From: Taklimakanibacter albus
GTDB taxonomy: Bacteria > Pseudomonadota > Alphaproteobacteria > Rhizobiales > Aestuariivirgaceae
Reading direction: 5' to 3'
Assembly: GCF_016595235.1 (NCBI RefSeq)
Contig: NZ_JAENHL010000008.1
Location: 1,076,624-1,140,623, forward strand
DNA: 64,000 nucleotides
Shown: positions 8,705-17,270 of the stretch, one piece after another
How positions within the stretch are numbered: position 1 is the stretch's first letter
How the letters are laid out: the number at the start of each line of letters is the position of its first letter
Notes under the pieces: generated by a model
The model's database searches: none
Told to the model about the DNA's origin: nothing
The model's input: the letters and a program-made list of their open reading frames with translations, nothing else
Position numbers and translations under genes: made by a program

Positions 8705-10255
8705 TCATGCCTCGCCGAAATATTCGTATTGCCAGTTCATGGCATTGGGCAGCAAACACGGCTTGAGCCAGTCGGCATGGATGAAGAAATTGCGGCCGTG
8801 GGTGATCCAGACGCAGGACGCGGACTCATCGAGGAGCTTCTGCATGTCGACATAGATCTGGGTGCGCTTGGCCGTATCGGTCGTGGCGAGGCCCTCCGCA
8901 TGCAGCCGGTCGAAATCGGCACTCTTCCAGCGCTGCCAGTTCCACAAGCCGACTTGCGCCGAGAGGAACCATTGCGTCTGGAAGCTCGGATCGAATTTCG
9001 AGAGATATTGGATGAGGGTGAGCTCGAGATCCTTGCTCTTGTCATCCGACCCCATGGCCCAATAGGCGCCGGAATCCATCGCGTTGATCGTAACCGTGAC
9101 GCCGATCTCCGCGAGATTGGCCTGGACGATCTGCGCGGTCGCCATCGGCACCGCCTCATTGAGGCAGGTGAAGCTGACGCTCAATCCCGTCTGTCCGGCT
9201 TCGGCGAGAAGCGCCTTGGCCTTCTCCAGATCCCGGTTGTAGAGGGGCGCCTCCGGCCAGGCGCCGATGAGGCCCGGCGCCAGCAAAGTCTTGGCACGCG
9301 AGACCGCGCCGCCATAAGCGCCGGCGATGATCATGTCGATGTCGATGCCGAGACGGATGGCCTGGCGCACGCGCGGATCGGCGAGCGCGCCCTTCTCCAC
9401 ATTGAGGCTGATCCAGGTGTAATCGATGCCTTCGATCTCGATGACCTTGGCCTGCTCGACCTTTCGCGCCTCGCCCGCCGAGGATGGATCGACCGCAGTG
9501 AAATCGAGCTCCTTGCCCTGGAAAGACAGAAGCGCCGTTTTCGGCTCGGCAATGAACTTGGCGAGGATGCGCGGGAAATGCGCCTTTGCGGCCCCTTTAT
9601 AATCGGGATTGATCTCGAGGACGAACTGCTCCTTCGGCCGCCATTCGGCCAGCCGGTAAGGCCCTGAGCCTATGATCTGGGTGGCGATCTTGTCACCGAG
9701 CGCCTCGGTCGCCTTCTTGGACAGAATGGCGCCCGATGCATCGCACAGGCCGATCAGCCAGAGTGCGGGCGAAGGGTGCTTGAGGAGAAGGCGGCCGGTA
9801 TATTTGCCGGTGACTTCGACCTTGTCGAGCGTACCCAGATCCTCGGCATAAGCGAGTTTCTTACCCTTGGCGTCGCCAGTGATGAAACGGTCGAATGAAA
9901 ACTTGACGTCCTCGGCGGTCATCTCGCCATAGTCGTCGGTGAACATCTGACCGGGATTGAGCTCGAATGTGTATTCGGTCTCGGAGATCTGCTTGATCTC
10001 CTTGGCCGCGTCATTGGACCAGGTGAGCTTGCCCGCATCGAAGCGGGCCAAGGTCTGGCAGACCGAAAGGATCACGTTGCCGTCGACGGTGCCGATGCGA
10101 TTGCCGGGATCGAGATTGGCGATATCGACATCGACCCGCACGACAGCCTGTTTGCGCTCCGCAAGGGCGACCGACATGAAAGGCGGCAGCAGTGGCGAGG
10201 CGGCGAAGACCGCGCCACCGGCCAGAAACGATCTGCGATTCATAAATGAAATCAT
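8705..10255 (-). CDS. Periplasmic ABC substrate-binding protein, family 5 (peptide-type), Tat-exported
   Basis: A 516-residue solute-binding protein of the DppA/OppA (SBP_bac_5) family. The N-terminus has a twin-arginine signal, NRRSFLAGG, followed by a hydrophobic stretch and an AERKQ cleavage region, so export is probably folded through Tat. The family block MTAEDVKFSFDRFITGD is evident near residue 115. A second ATG at 10243 is possible. It defines the substrate of the importer below; peptide, opine or amide compounds are plausible, but the ligand cannot be read from the sequence. Confidence 0.87.
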   Translation of the reverse strand: MISFMNRRSFLAGGAVFAASPLLPPFMSVALAERKQAVVRVDVDIANLDPGNRIGTVDGNVILSVCQTLARFDAGKLTWSNDAAKEIKQISETEYTFELNPGQMFTDDYGEMTAEDVKFSFDRFITGDAKGKKLAYAEDLGTLDKVEVTGKYTGRLLLKHPSPALWLIGLCDASGAILSKKATEALGDKIATQIIGSGPYRLAEWRPKEQFVLEINPDYKGAAKAHFPRILAKFIAEPKTALLSFQGKELDFTAVDPSSAGEARKVEQAKVIEIEGIDYTWISLNVEKGALADPRVRQAIRLGIDIDMIIAGAYGGAVSRAKTLLAPGLIGAWPEAPLYNRDLEKAKALLAEAGQTGLSVSFTCLNEAVPMATAQIVQANLAEIGVTVTINAMDSGAYWAMGSDDKSKDLELTLIQYLSKFDPSFQTQWFLSAQVGLWNWQRWKSADFDRLHAEGLATTDTAKRTQIYVDMQKLLDESASCVWITHGRNFFIHADWLKPCLLPNAMNWQYEYFGEA

Positions 10256-10290
10256 GATGGACGCCCTTCCCTGTTATGTTTTTTCGAGTT

Positions 10291-12330
10291 TCACATATTG
10301 TCGCGCGGTATCAGCTCGTCATAATCACGCGTCATGAACAGCTCATCGCCGTCATAAGTCTTCACCGAGCCGGTGACCCGGAATGTGGTGCGGTCGCAGG
10401 TGATCTCGATCCGGCTCTCGACCCGGGCGCGCCAATCGGGACGATCGAAGCTTTCGCCGAAGGTCACCGTCGTCGCGCAGCTCGCCGGATCGCCATGGGT
10501 GATGGCGTATTCCTTCCTGCGCCACGACGTCATCTCGGTGCCGGTCTCGTCGAAGACATAACGGCCGTCGTCGCTCAAGGCGACCAGGCTGGTACGCTCG
10601 GTGGATAGATCGGTTTCAATATGCCGCAGCTGGCGCGCCGGTGCCTTCACCGTCACCGGTCCCGGCTGCGCCATGACGGGGCGCTCGAAGCTGACGGCCG
10701 CTAGTGTCGACTCATCGCTGACAAGAGGCAGAGAGAGCTGGGCGCCATTCGGGTCCACGGTGATCGTCGTCAGTTCCGGCGACGGCCACGCCATCGGCCA
10801 ATAGGAGGACGAGATGGCAAGCCGCAGGCGGTGGCCTTTCGGAATGATCTGGCCGACCGGCTTCATGACGAGCGAGATCTCCTCGAAGACACCGGGTGTC
10901 ATCGGCTTGGGGAATTCATGGCTCTCGCGATGGGCGAGATTGAGGATGGCGTAGGTCACGAAAGCCGACGTGCCGTCGGGCGCCACGCTGGTGAGGCGGC
11001 AGGCGACCATCGCCTGCGGCGTGTCGGCGGCGATGCGCAGCGTGAGACGCGCCTGCCCCATGATCGGCAGGTCCGCACGCAACGGTTCGGTATCGTAGCA
11101 GAGAGAGCCGCCATCATCGGGGCGCTGATCGCGGGCGCCCTCGGCGGCGATGCGGCCCTGCCCATAAGGGCACCATTCCTGCGCGTGGAGGCCGGTGGTG
11201 AGCGGCGAGCAGACAGACCGGACATTCGCCGGACTCTCAGGCTTGCCCGCAGTCAGCGCCCACTCCGTCAGATGAAACGTGGTGTGAGAAATGGCCGGCG
11301 ACGGCCAGGCAGGAAAACCCAGCCAGCGGCCGGGCCGCATGTCCATATGCGAAGCGGGCTTTGCATCATCCATCAGCCAGAGCCGCATGGCCGGATCGGC
11401 CTCGACGCCATTGTCGATGCCCTTCAGCCAGTGATCGAACCAGCGCTTGCATTCCTGCAGGAAACCGATCGATGGACCCGGCGTGCCGGCTTGCGGCTCG
11501 GTATGTCCCCAGGGACCGGAAATTCCCTTGGCGAGCCCCGGCATGTTCTCGACGAGACGGAAGATGGCCGAGGTATAGCCGTCGAGCCAGCCGCCGACGG
11601 CAAGCACCGGACAGGTGATCGCACTATAATCCTCGCAGACCGAACCATGTTTCCAGAAAGCGTCGCGGCGCTGATGCCTGAGCCACGTGGCCGGAAACAG
11701 GGAATGATGGTCGAGGCGCTGACGCCACAGCTCGCGCCAACGCTCCTTGCCGACGATCGCCGGATCCGGCGGCAGCGCGGCATAGCCGAACAGCGCGCCA
11801 CCCCAGCCGAAATTGTCGTTGATGAGAAGCCCGCCTTCATAATGTGCATCGCAGGCATAACGGTCGTCAGTCGAGCACAGAGTGACGACCGCTTTGAGAT
11901 TGGGAGGCCTCCGCGCGGCGGCCTGAAGCCCGCTGAACCCACCCCAGGAAATGCCGATCATGCCGACCGCGCCCGAACACCAGGGCTGGCGGCCGAGATG
12001 ATCGATGATCTCGAGCGCGTCATCCTGCTCGCGCTTGACATACTCGTCCTCGAGAATGCCGTCGGAATCGCCCATGCCGGCGATATCGACACGCACGCCG
12101 GCAAAACCATTCGCGGCGAACCACAGATGCATCTGCTCGTCGCCAGTGCGGGTGCCGTCACGCCGCCGGTATGGGATGTATTCGAGAATGGCCGGTACCG
12201 GAGTCTTCGTGGCATCGGCAGGCAGGAACAACCGCGCCGCCAGCCGGCGTCCGTCCTGCAAGGGAATCCAATGGGTTTCGACCGTCGTGACGCCGGAGAC
12301 CTTCACCTGCTGCGGTGTCGCGAAATCCAT
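10291..12330 (-). CDS. CocE/NonD family hydrolase (X-Pro dipeptidyl-peptidase-like)
   Basis: A 679-residue alpha/beta hydrolase of the PF02129 group with the C-terminal jelly-roll domain of PepX/CocE (residues about 340-560, including RLRLAISSSYWPMAWPSPE). The nucleophile elbow GISWGG puts the catalytic Ser at residue 128. The family hydrolyses acyl esters or amides and includes cocaine esterase, glutaryl-7-ACA acylase and Xaa-Pro peptidases. No signal peptide is seen, so it is probably cytoplasmic and acts on whatever the downstream importer brings in. It is the first gene of the operon, facing the TetR gene, and the 5' region contains the likely operator. Confidence 0.85.
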   Translation of the reverse strand: MDFATPQQVKVSGVTTVETHWIPLQDGRRLAARLFLPADATKTPVPAILEYIPYRRRDGTRTGDEQMHLWFAANGFAGVRVDIAGMGDSDGILEDEYVKREQDDALEIIDHLGRQPWCSGAVGMIGISWGGFSGLQAAARRPPNLKAVVTLCSTDDRYACDAHYEGGLLINDNFGWGGALFGYAALPPDPAIVGKERWRELWRQRLDHHSLFPATWLRHQRRDAFWKHGSVCEDYSAITCPVLAVGGWLDGYTSAIFRLVENMPGLAKGISGPWGHTEPQAGTPGPSIGFLQECKRWFDHWLKGIDNGVEADPAMRLWLMDDAKPASHMDMRPGRWLGFPAWPSPAISHTTFHLTEWALTAGKPESPANVRSVCSPLTTGLHAQEWCPYGQGRIAAEGARDQRPDDGGSLCYDTEPLRADLPIMGQARLTLRIAADTPQAMVACRLTSVAPDGTSAFVTYAILNLAHRESHEFPKPMTPGVFEEISLVMKPVGQIIPKGHRLRLAISSSYWPMAWPSPELTTITVDPNGAQLSLPLVSDESTLAAVSFERPVMAQPGPVTVKAPARQLRHIETDLSTERTSLVALSDDGRYVFDETGTEMTSWRRKEYAITHGDPASCATTVTFGESFDRPDWRARVESRIEITCDRTTFRVTGSVKTYDGDELFMTRDYDELIPRDNM

Positions 12331-12375
12331 TCCATCCCTCTCCCAAAAGTTGTTATTTGTCTCTCCATATGATAT

Positions 12376-12393
12376 ATTGATTTTGAAATCAAT
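12376..12393. promoter_or_regulatory. Inverted repeat, likely operator of the BetI-like repressor
   Basis: ATTGATTT, a 2-base centre, and AAATCAAT form perfect 8-base arms in the AT-rich gap between the CocE operon and the TetR gene. ATTGA...TCAAT arms resemble those I recall for BetI operators. The position is suitable for repression of both divergent promoters. Confidence 0.6.
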
Positions 12394-12446
12394 AAATGAA
12401 ATTGTTGTCCAATGACAGGATGCGCGATGATCCGCGAGGGTGATTC

Positions 12447-13052
12447 ATGACTGGCCTAAGAAAGAAGCGCTCTCTCAAGGACATGCGCCGCGACGAGTTG
12501 ATGGAGGCGGCGATCACCGTCGTCGCCAAGGAAGGCCTGCAGCGCGCGACGCTCTCGCAAATCGCGGTCGAGGCCGGCATGTCGACGGCCCTGGTGAATC
12601 ATTATTTTGAGAATAAGGAGGAGCTGCTCGAGGCGACGATGCGGCGGCTCTCCGGGCGCTACCGCGGCGAGATCATGGCCCTGATGCCCGCCGATCCGAC
12701 ACCGGCGCAGCGCCTGCGCGCGATCATCGAGGGATCGTTCCAGCCCGATAATCTGACACTCGCCTCGCGCAAGGCCTGGGTGCAGTTTCTGGTCAACGCC
12801 ATGTCGGGCGGTCGGATCTTCTATCTCTACCGCATCACCGGCGAACGCGTGGTCTCCAACATCCGCTATGCGGTGAAGCGGCTGGTGCCGGCGGATCAGG
12901 TCGACGACATTGTCGACGGGATCGCCGCCCTCATCGACGGCTTCTTCTGGGAAAATGCAACCGACTGCGCGCCTGAGGATCTCATCCGGGCGCGCCGTAT
13001 CTGCTGGAACTATGCCTGCCTGCTCATTCCCTCATTGCGGAACATGCACTGA
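12447..13052 (+). CDS. TetR-family repressor, BetI-like
   Basis: A 201-residue regulator with an N-terminal TetR helix-turn-helix (ATLSQIAVEAGMSTALVNHYFENKEELL, split over residues about 35-62) and a C-terminal BetI-type domain recognisable from RKAWVQFLVNAMS and the ending YACLLIP. It is divergent from the CocE/ABC operon, which it most likely represses. No choline or glycine betaine genes are nearby, so the ligand is probably something else, perhaps the operon's own substrate. It has a GAGGG ribosome-binding site at usable distance. Confidence 0.85.
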   Translation: MTGLRKKRSLKDMRRDELMEAAITVVAKEGLQRATLSQIAVEAGMSTALVNHYFENKEELLEATMRRLSGRYRGEIMALMPADPTPAQRLRAIIEGSFQPDNLTLASRKAWVQFLVNAMSGGRIFYLYRITGERVVSNIRYAVKRLVPADQVDDIVDGIAALIDGFFWENATDCAPEDLIRARRICWNYACLLIPSLRNMH

Positions 13053-13117
13053 TCCCAAGGAGTCACGAGTCTGGCGCGCGCCATCACGCTGAAGCGTGCG
13101 CGCGCAACTCCCCTATC

Positions 13118-13212
13118 CGTCATGGCCGGGCTTCGACCCGGCCATCCAGACTCGACACCCTATAACTGCTGCGCGGAGAGGCTGGATGGCCGCCTCAAGG
13201 GCGGCCATGACG
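13118..13212. repeat. Palindromic intergenic repeat of rhizobial type
   Basis: A 95-base element bounded by CGTCATGGCCGGGC and GCGGCCATGACG, which are inverted copies of each other. Each end also folds into its own hairpin (GGCCGGGCTTCGACCCGGCC and GGCCGCCTCAAGGGCGGCC). GTCATGGCCGGG-type elements are widely dispersed between genes of Rhizobiales. It separates the convergent TetR and cueR genes and may also end transcription. Confidence 0.75.
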
Positions 13213-13219
13213 AGTGGGG

Positions 13220-13717
13220 TCAACGCATTCCGGACGGGCGATGGGCGCGGGCTTTGCGCGCCGCGCGGTCGGAGATCAGGTCAGGCTTGCCGAAGCGCGG
13301 CGGCGCCTTGGGCTTGGCGGCGCGCTGGGTCGGCTCGGCCAGGCTGTCGATGATCGGGCAATGCGGGCGCTGGTCGCCGCGGCAATTCTCGGCGAGATGG
13401 CGCAATGTCGCCGCCATATTGTGCAGCTCTCGCGCCTTCTGCTCGAGCTCCTCGATATGGCGCAGCGCCACGCTCTTCACACTGGCGCTGGCGCGCGAGC
13501 GGTCGCGCCACAAAGCCAGCAGCTCCTCGATCTGCTCGACCGAGAAGCCGAGATCGCGAGCCGAGCGGATGAAGCGCAACGTATGGATGTCGTCATCGCC
13601 ATAGATGCGATAGCCGGACTCGGTGCGCGAGGCGGCGCGGATCAGCCCAATGGTTTCGTAATAACGGATCATCTTGGCCGATACGCCGGAAGCGGAAGAG
13701 GCTTCACCGATATTCAT
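13220..13717 (-). CDS. cueR: Cu(I)-responsive MerR-family activator CueR
   Basis: A 165-residue MerR-family regulator with the N-terminal winged helix (MNIGEASSASGVSAKMIRYY), a dimerisation helix, and the copper-sensing pair Cys112 and Cys120 in a C-x7-C spacing, the same residue numbers as in the well-studied E. coli protein. The tail after residue 125 is a longer basic extension rich in Ala/Pro/Lys/Arg. It lies 17 bases downstream of copA and is probably co-transcribed with it. The two 19-base-spacer promoters at 16.1 kb are the expected targets. Confidence 0.92.
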   Translation of the reverse strand: MNIGEASSASGVSAKMIRYYETIGLIRAASRTESGYRIYGDDDIHTLRFIRSARDLGFSVEQIEELLALWRDRSRASASVKSVALRHIEELEQKARELHNMAATLRHLAENCRGDQRPHCPIIDSLAEPTQRAAKPKAPPRFGKPDLISDRAARKARAHRPSGMR

Positions 13718-13734
13718 GTCTCATCTCCTCTTCA

Positions 13735-16059
13735 TCATGACGCCAGAGCCGGCGCGAGATCGCCCGCCTTGCCGTTGCGGGCAGCGTTGCTGACCGGCGG
13801 CCGGAAGGCCTTGAGCCGCAACGCATTGCCAAGCACGAAGACGCTCGACAAAGCCATGGCGGCGGCCGCCAGAACCGGCGACAGCAGGATGCCATAAAGC
13901 GGGTAAAGGGCACCGGCGGCAATCGGCACCAATGCCGCATTATAGGCGAAGGCCCAGAATAGATTCTGCTTGATATTGCGGATGGTGGCGCGGCTTAACG
14001 CGATGGCGTTCGGCACGCCGGTGAGATCGCCCGACATCAGCACGACATCGGCGGCTTCGATCGCCACATCGGTGCCGGTGCCGATGGCGATGCCGACATC
14101 GGCCGCCGCCAGCGCCGGGGCGTCGTTGATGCCGTCGCCGACAAAAGCGAGCTTCACGCCGTCGCGGCGCAGCCTTTCGAGGGCCGCCACCTTGCCGTCG
14201 GGCAGCACTTCCGCCACCACATCGTCGATGCCGAGCTTCTTCGCGATGGCTTCAGCGGTGCGGCGGTTGTCGCCGGTGATCATCGCCACTTTCAGCCCCT
14301 GCGCATGAAGGGCGGCAATCGCCTGGGGCGTCGTCGCCTTGATCGGATCGGCGACGGCGATGATCGCTGCCAGCTCGCCATCGATCGCGGCATAAAGCGG
14401 CGACTTGCCTTCCGAAGCGAGCCGCTCGGCCGCCGCCTTGAAGGGCGCCAGCGACAAGCCCAGCGCTGTCATCAGACGGTCGGCGCCCACCTCGATGATG
14501 CGGCCATCGACCGACGCCTTGACGCCCATGCCCGGCGTTGCGGTGAAATCGAGCGCCTTGCCGAGTGCCACGGACGAGCGCTTCGCCGCCTTGACGATGG
14601 CTTCGGCGATCGGATGCTCGGATTGTGCCTCGACGGCAGCGACCAGCGCCAGAACCTCGTCACGCGCAAAGCCGTCGGCGGTCACCAGATCGGTGAGCTC
14701 GGGCCGGCCCTCGGTCAAGGTGCCGGTCTTGTCGAGCGCCACGATGCCGGCGCCGCGCAAAACCTGCAGCGCCTCGCCCTTGCGGAACAGCACGCCCATC
14801 TCGGCGGCGCGTCCGGTGCCGACCATGATCGAGGTCGGGGTGGCGAGGCCCATGGCGCAGGGGCAGGCAATGATCAGCACCGCCACGGCATTGACGAGCG
14901 CGAAAGCGAGCGCCGGATCCGGGCCGAAGACAAGCCAGATGCCGAAGGTCAACGCGGCGATCGCCATCACCGCCGGCACGAACCAGGCCGTGACCTTGTC
15001 GACCAAAGCCTGGATCGGCAGCTTGGCGCCCTGCGCCGCCTCGACCATGCGGATGATCTGAGCCAGCACCGTATCGGCACCGATCTTGGTGGCGCGGAAG
15101 GTGAAGGAGCCGGTCTTGTTGATGGTGCCGCCGACCACTTGCGCGCCGGCGCTCTTGACGGCGGGCACCGGCTCGCCGGTGATCATCGATTCATCGACAT
15201 AGGACGAGCCTTCGATCACCTCGCCGTCGACGGCGATCTTGTCGCCGGGGCGAACCTGCAGGACATCGCCGGTCTTGACCTCCTCGAGCGGTACTTCGAT
15301 TGCTTCGCCGTTACGCAGGACACGCGCCGTCTTGGGAGTAAGGCCGACGAGCCGCTTGATCGCCTCGCTGGTGCGGCCCTTGGCGCGCGCCTCGAGCAGG
15401 CGGCCGAGCAGGATCAAGGTGACGATCACGGCGGCGGCCTCGTAATAGACATTGGCGGTGCCGGCCGGCAGGAAATGGTCCGCGAAAGTGGCGACGACCG
15501 AGTAACCCCAGGCGGCGAATGTGCCTACCGCAACGAGCGAATTCATGTCGGGCGCGCCGCGCAAAAGCGCCGGGACGCCTTTGCGGTAAAACCGCAGACC
15601 CGGTCCGAACAGCACCAGGGTGGCGAGCCCGAACTGCAGATAACGGCTTTCCTCCATGCCGATATAGTCCATCACGACGAGATGCATGGCCGGGATGAAA
15701 TGCGAGCCCATTTCGACGATGAAGATCGGCAAGGTCAGGACTGCCGCAATCGCAAGCGACCAGCGTAAGCTCACGAGTTCCCTCGCCCGCGCTTGCGCCG
15801 CGTGATTGTCCTCCTGAACGTCGGCGCCGATGGCACGCGCCTGATAGCCCGCCGTTTCGATGGCCTTGATGACCGCCGGAACATTGGATGTGGTGGTGAA
15901 GGCAACCTCAGCCCGCTCGGTCGCCAGATTGACCGAGGCGGAGGTGACGCCCGGCACGGCGCGGATGGCCTTTTCGACACGCCCGACGCAGGAGGCACAG
16001 GTCATGCCGTCTATGCCGAAGCTCGTGTTGTTCTTCAATGCGGTCGCAGTCGCCATCAT
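13735..16059 (-). CDS. copA: Cu(I)-exporting P1B-type ATPase CopA
   Basis: A 774-residue inner-membrane pump that exports cytoplasmic Cu(I). One N-terminal metal-binding domain carries GMTCASC at residues 18-24. Eight membrane helices are expected. TGE is at 294-296, the ion-binding CPC at 399-401, the phosphorylation motif DKTGT at 443-447 and the HP motif at 482-483; GDGINDAP follows. All are intact. It is preceded by a CueR-type promoter and followed by cueR. Having a single N-terminal domain rather than two is common. Confidence 0.95.
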   Translation of the reverse strand: MMATATALKNNTSFGIDGMTCASCVGRVEKAIRAVPGVTSASVNLATERAEVAFTTTSNVPAVIKAIETAGYQARAIGADVQEDNHAAQARARELVSLRWSLAIAAVLTLPIFIVEMGSHFIPAMHLVVMDYIGMEESRYLQFGLATLVLFGPGLRFYRKGVPALLRGAPDMNSLVAVGTFAAWGYSVVATFADHFLPAGTANVYYEAAAVIVTLILLGRLLEARAKGRTSEAIKRLVGLTPKTARVLRNGEAIEVPLEEVKTGDVLQVRPGDKIAVDGEVIEGSSYVDESMITGEPVPAVKSAGAQVVGGTINKTGSFTFRATKIGADTVLAQIIRMVEAAQGAKLPIQALVDKVTAWFVPAVMAIAALTFGIWLVFGPDPALAFALVNAVAVLIIACPCAMGLATPTSIMVGTGRAAEMGVLFRKGEALQVLRGAGIVALDKTGTLTEGRPELTDLVTADGFARDEVLALVAAVEAQSEHPIAEAIVKAAKRSSVALGKALDFTATPGMGVKASVDGRIIEVGADRLMTALGLSLAPFKAAAERLASEGKSPLYAAIDGELAAIIAVADPIKATTPQAIAALHAQGLKVAMITGDNRRTAEAIAKKLGIDDVVAEVLPDGKVAALERLRRDGVKLAFVGDGINDAPALAAADVGIAIGTGTDVAIEAADVVLMSGDLTGVPNAIALSRATIRNIKQNLFWAFAYNAALVPIAAGALYPLYGILLSPVLAAAAMALSSVFVLGNALRLKAFRPPVSNAARNGKAGDLAPALAS

Positions 16060-16089
16060 TCCAATCCTTAAAATCGATCAACCGCACCC

Positions 16090-16120
16090 TAGATAGACCT
16101 TCCCATGATAGGAGGGTCAA
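16090..16120 (-). promoter_or_regulatory. CueR-type promoter of copA
   Basis: On the minus strand TTGACC (16120-16115) and TATCTA (16095-16090) are separated by 19 bases, the over-long spacer that MerR-family activators act on. The spacer region contains the dyad ACCTTCC...GGAGGGT (16097-16117 on the plus strand). It leaves a leader of about 24 bases before the copA start at 16059. Confidence 0.85.
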
Positions 16121-16133
16121 GGCCGAAATCACA

Positions 16134-16164
16134 TTGACCTTCCTATCGTTGGAATGTCTATATC
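16134..16164 (+). promoter_or_regulatory. CueR-type promoter of copZ
   Basis: TTGACC (16134-16139) and TATATC (16159-16164) have a 19-base spacer holding the dyad ACCTTCC...GGAATGT (16137-16157). Transcription should start near 16171, which decides the copZ start codon in favour of 16187. Confidence 0.85.
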
Positions 16165-16186
16165 CGGAGCGGAAATGGAGACCACC

Positions 16187-16387
16187 ATGTATAAATTCAA
16201 CATTCCCGACATGACCTGTGGCCATTGCGCCGGCATGGTGCAGCGCGCCGTCAAGCTGGTGGATGCCCAGGCGGAGGTCACGGTCGATCTCGGCCGTAAG
16301 CTCGTGGAAGTCCGCAGCAGCGCGGCCCAGCAGAGCATCGGCGAAGCGATCCGTAAGGCGGGCTACGAAAACAGCGCGGCTACCTGA
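16187..16387 (+). CDS. copZ: Copper chaperone CopZ-like heavy-metal-associated domain protein
   Basis: A 66-residue cytoplasmic HMA-domain protein with the metal-binding motif MTCGHC near the N-terminus; its product would carry Cu(I) to CopA. ATG 16187 is preferred over ATG 16175 because the predicted transcript starts near 16171 and GGAG lies six bases before 16187. It is divergent from copA, and its stop codon abuts the end of the next convergent gene. Length matches the family. Confidence 0.88.
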   Translation: MYKFNIPDMTCGHCAGMVQRAVKLVDAQAEVTVDLGRKLVEVRSSAAQQSIGEAIRKAGYENSAAT

Positions 16388-17212
16388 CTATTTGATCCCA
16401 GAGACAAGCCCGTTGCGCGGCTCGGCCGAGCCGGTTTCGTTCTTGAGCCAGCATTCGCTGCGATAGGTGATGAAGGTGAAAGCCTTGCAGGTCCTGTCCG
16501 CGCTGCAGGCGATCAGGCAGGCATCGAGTGTCGTCTGCTTCAAGCGGCCGATATCATTGCCGGGATAGTCCGTCGCTTCCTGGATCATCATGGGCGCATG
16601 GTGGGCCTGTTCCAGCAAATCGGCGATTCCGCCGGCGGCATAGAGACTGGTCTTGATCCCCACTGCCTGCGCGGTCGCGAGTGTCAGCCAGTACATGCGC
16701 TCCGGTGGCGCGCCGGTGACATACGCAATAGCCTGGGGCGGCAGGCCGAGGCCGCCCACATAGTCGGCGAACATCGCATTAGTGGCGGCACTGCGGCGCG
16801 CTTTGCCGCCGCGCAGCAGATAGGCAGCATGGAAGCCGATCCGCGCCCTCTCGCCCATCAACCTTTGCACGCCGCCAAGCCAGGCCCAGGCGCAAGCCGA
16901 GGCGCAATTGACCGATGGCGGCACCATGGTCACGAACCCCTTCTTGCGAATGGCGCGACCGATCGAAATGCCAGCGGCGGCATTGCCGCCCGGGCTTTGG
17001 AGCACGACGACCGCTTCCCTGACCTGCTCGGTCTGGCGCTGAAAGGCGGCCGCATCGCCGAATTCGAGCTCACCGGTGATGCTGACGAGCGCCACCGTCT
17101 CGGTCGAGGGCGACACGACGATCTCCGCCGAGCGAGCCCCACAGGAGTACGCCCCCGTGAGCCACAGACCCAGCCCCAGACACATTACCGATTTCAGCAT
17201 TCTCAGCGCCAT
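16388..17212 (-). CDS. Periplasmic ClpP-fold protein with C-terminal PAN/apple domain
   Basis: A 274-residue protein with an N-terminal signal peptide (hydrophobic residues 8-20, ARSA cleavage region). The middle resembles the COG3904 ClpP/SppA-like periplasmic family: SPGGN at 73-77 forms the oxyanion segment, Ser105 in NCASACAW is the likely nucleophile, and His128 in IGFH a partner. Residues about 227-262 have the Cys pattern of a PAN/apple domain (DACLIACSADRTCKAFTF). It follows the RND adaptor gene by 58 bases and could be co-transcribed. Substrate and role are unknown. Confidence 0.72.
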   Translation of the reverse strand: MALRMLKSVMCLGLGLWLTGAYSCGARSAEIVVSPSTETVALVSITGELEFGDAAAFQRQTEQVREAVVVLQSPGGNAAAGISIGRAIRKKGFVTMVPPSVNCASACAWAWLGGVQRLMGERARIGFHAAYLLRGGKARRSAATNAMFADYVGGLGLPPQAIAYVTGAPPERMYWLTLATAQAVGIKTSLYAAGGIADLLEQAHHAPMMIQEATDYPGNDIGRLKQTTLDACLIACSADRTCKAFTFITYRSECWLKNETGSAEPRNGLVSGIK

Positions 17213-17270
17213 GCGAGCCACCAAGCGCCAACCCGCGCCATGATGGCATATCAGACGCCGATCGGGGAAT

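Noticed and set aside
7668-8855. Plus-strand open frame over the permease region
   Set aside because: Antisense to the permease and binding-protein genes, low-complexity hydrophilic composition and no family resemblance.
10831-12372. Plus-strand open frame of about 513 codons
   Set aside because: Antisense to the CocE/NonD gene, whose active-site motifs and operon context are convincing.
13118-13212. Possible insertion sequence or mobile element remnant
   Set aside because: No transposase frame or target duplication was seen; the element is better explained as a dispersed palindromic repeat.
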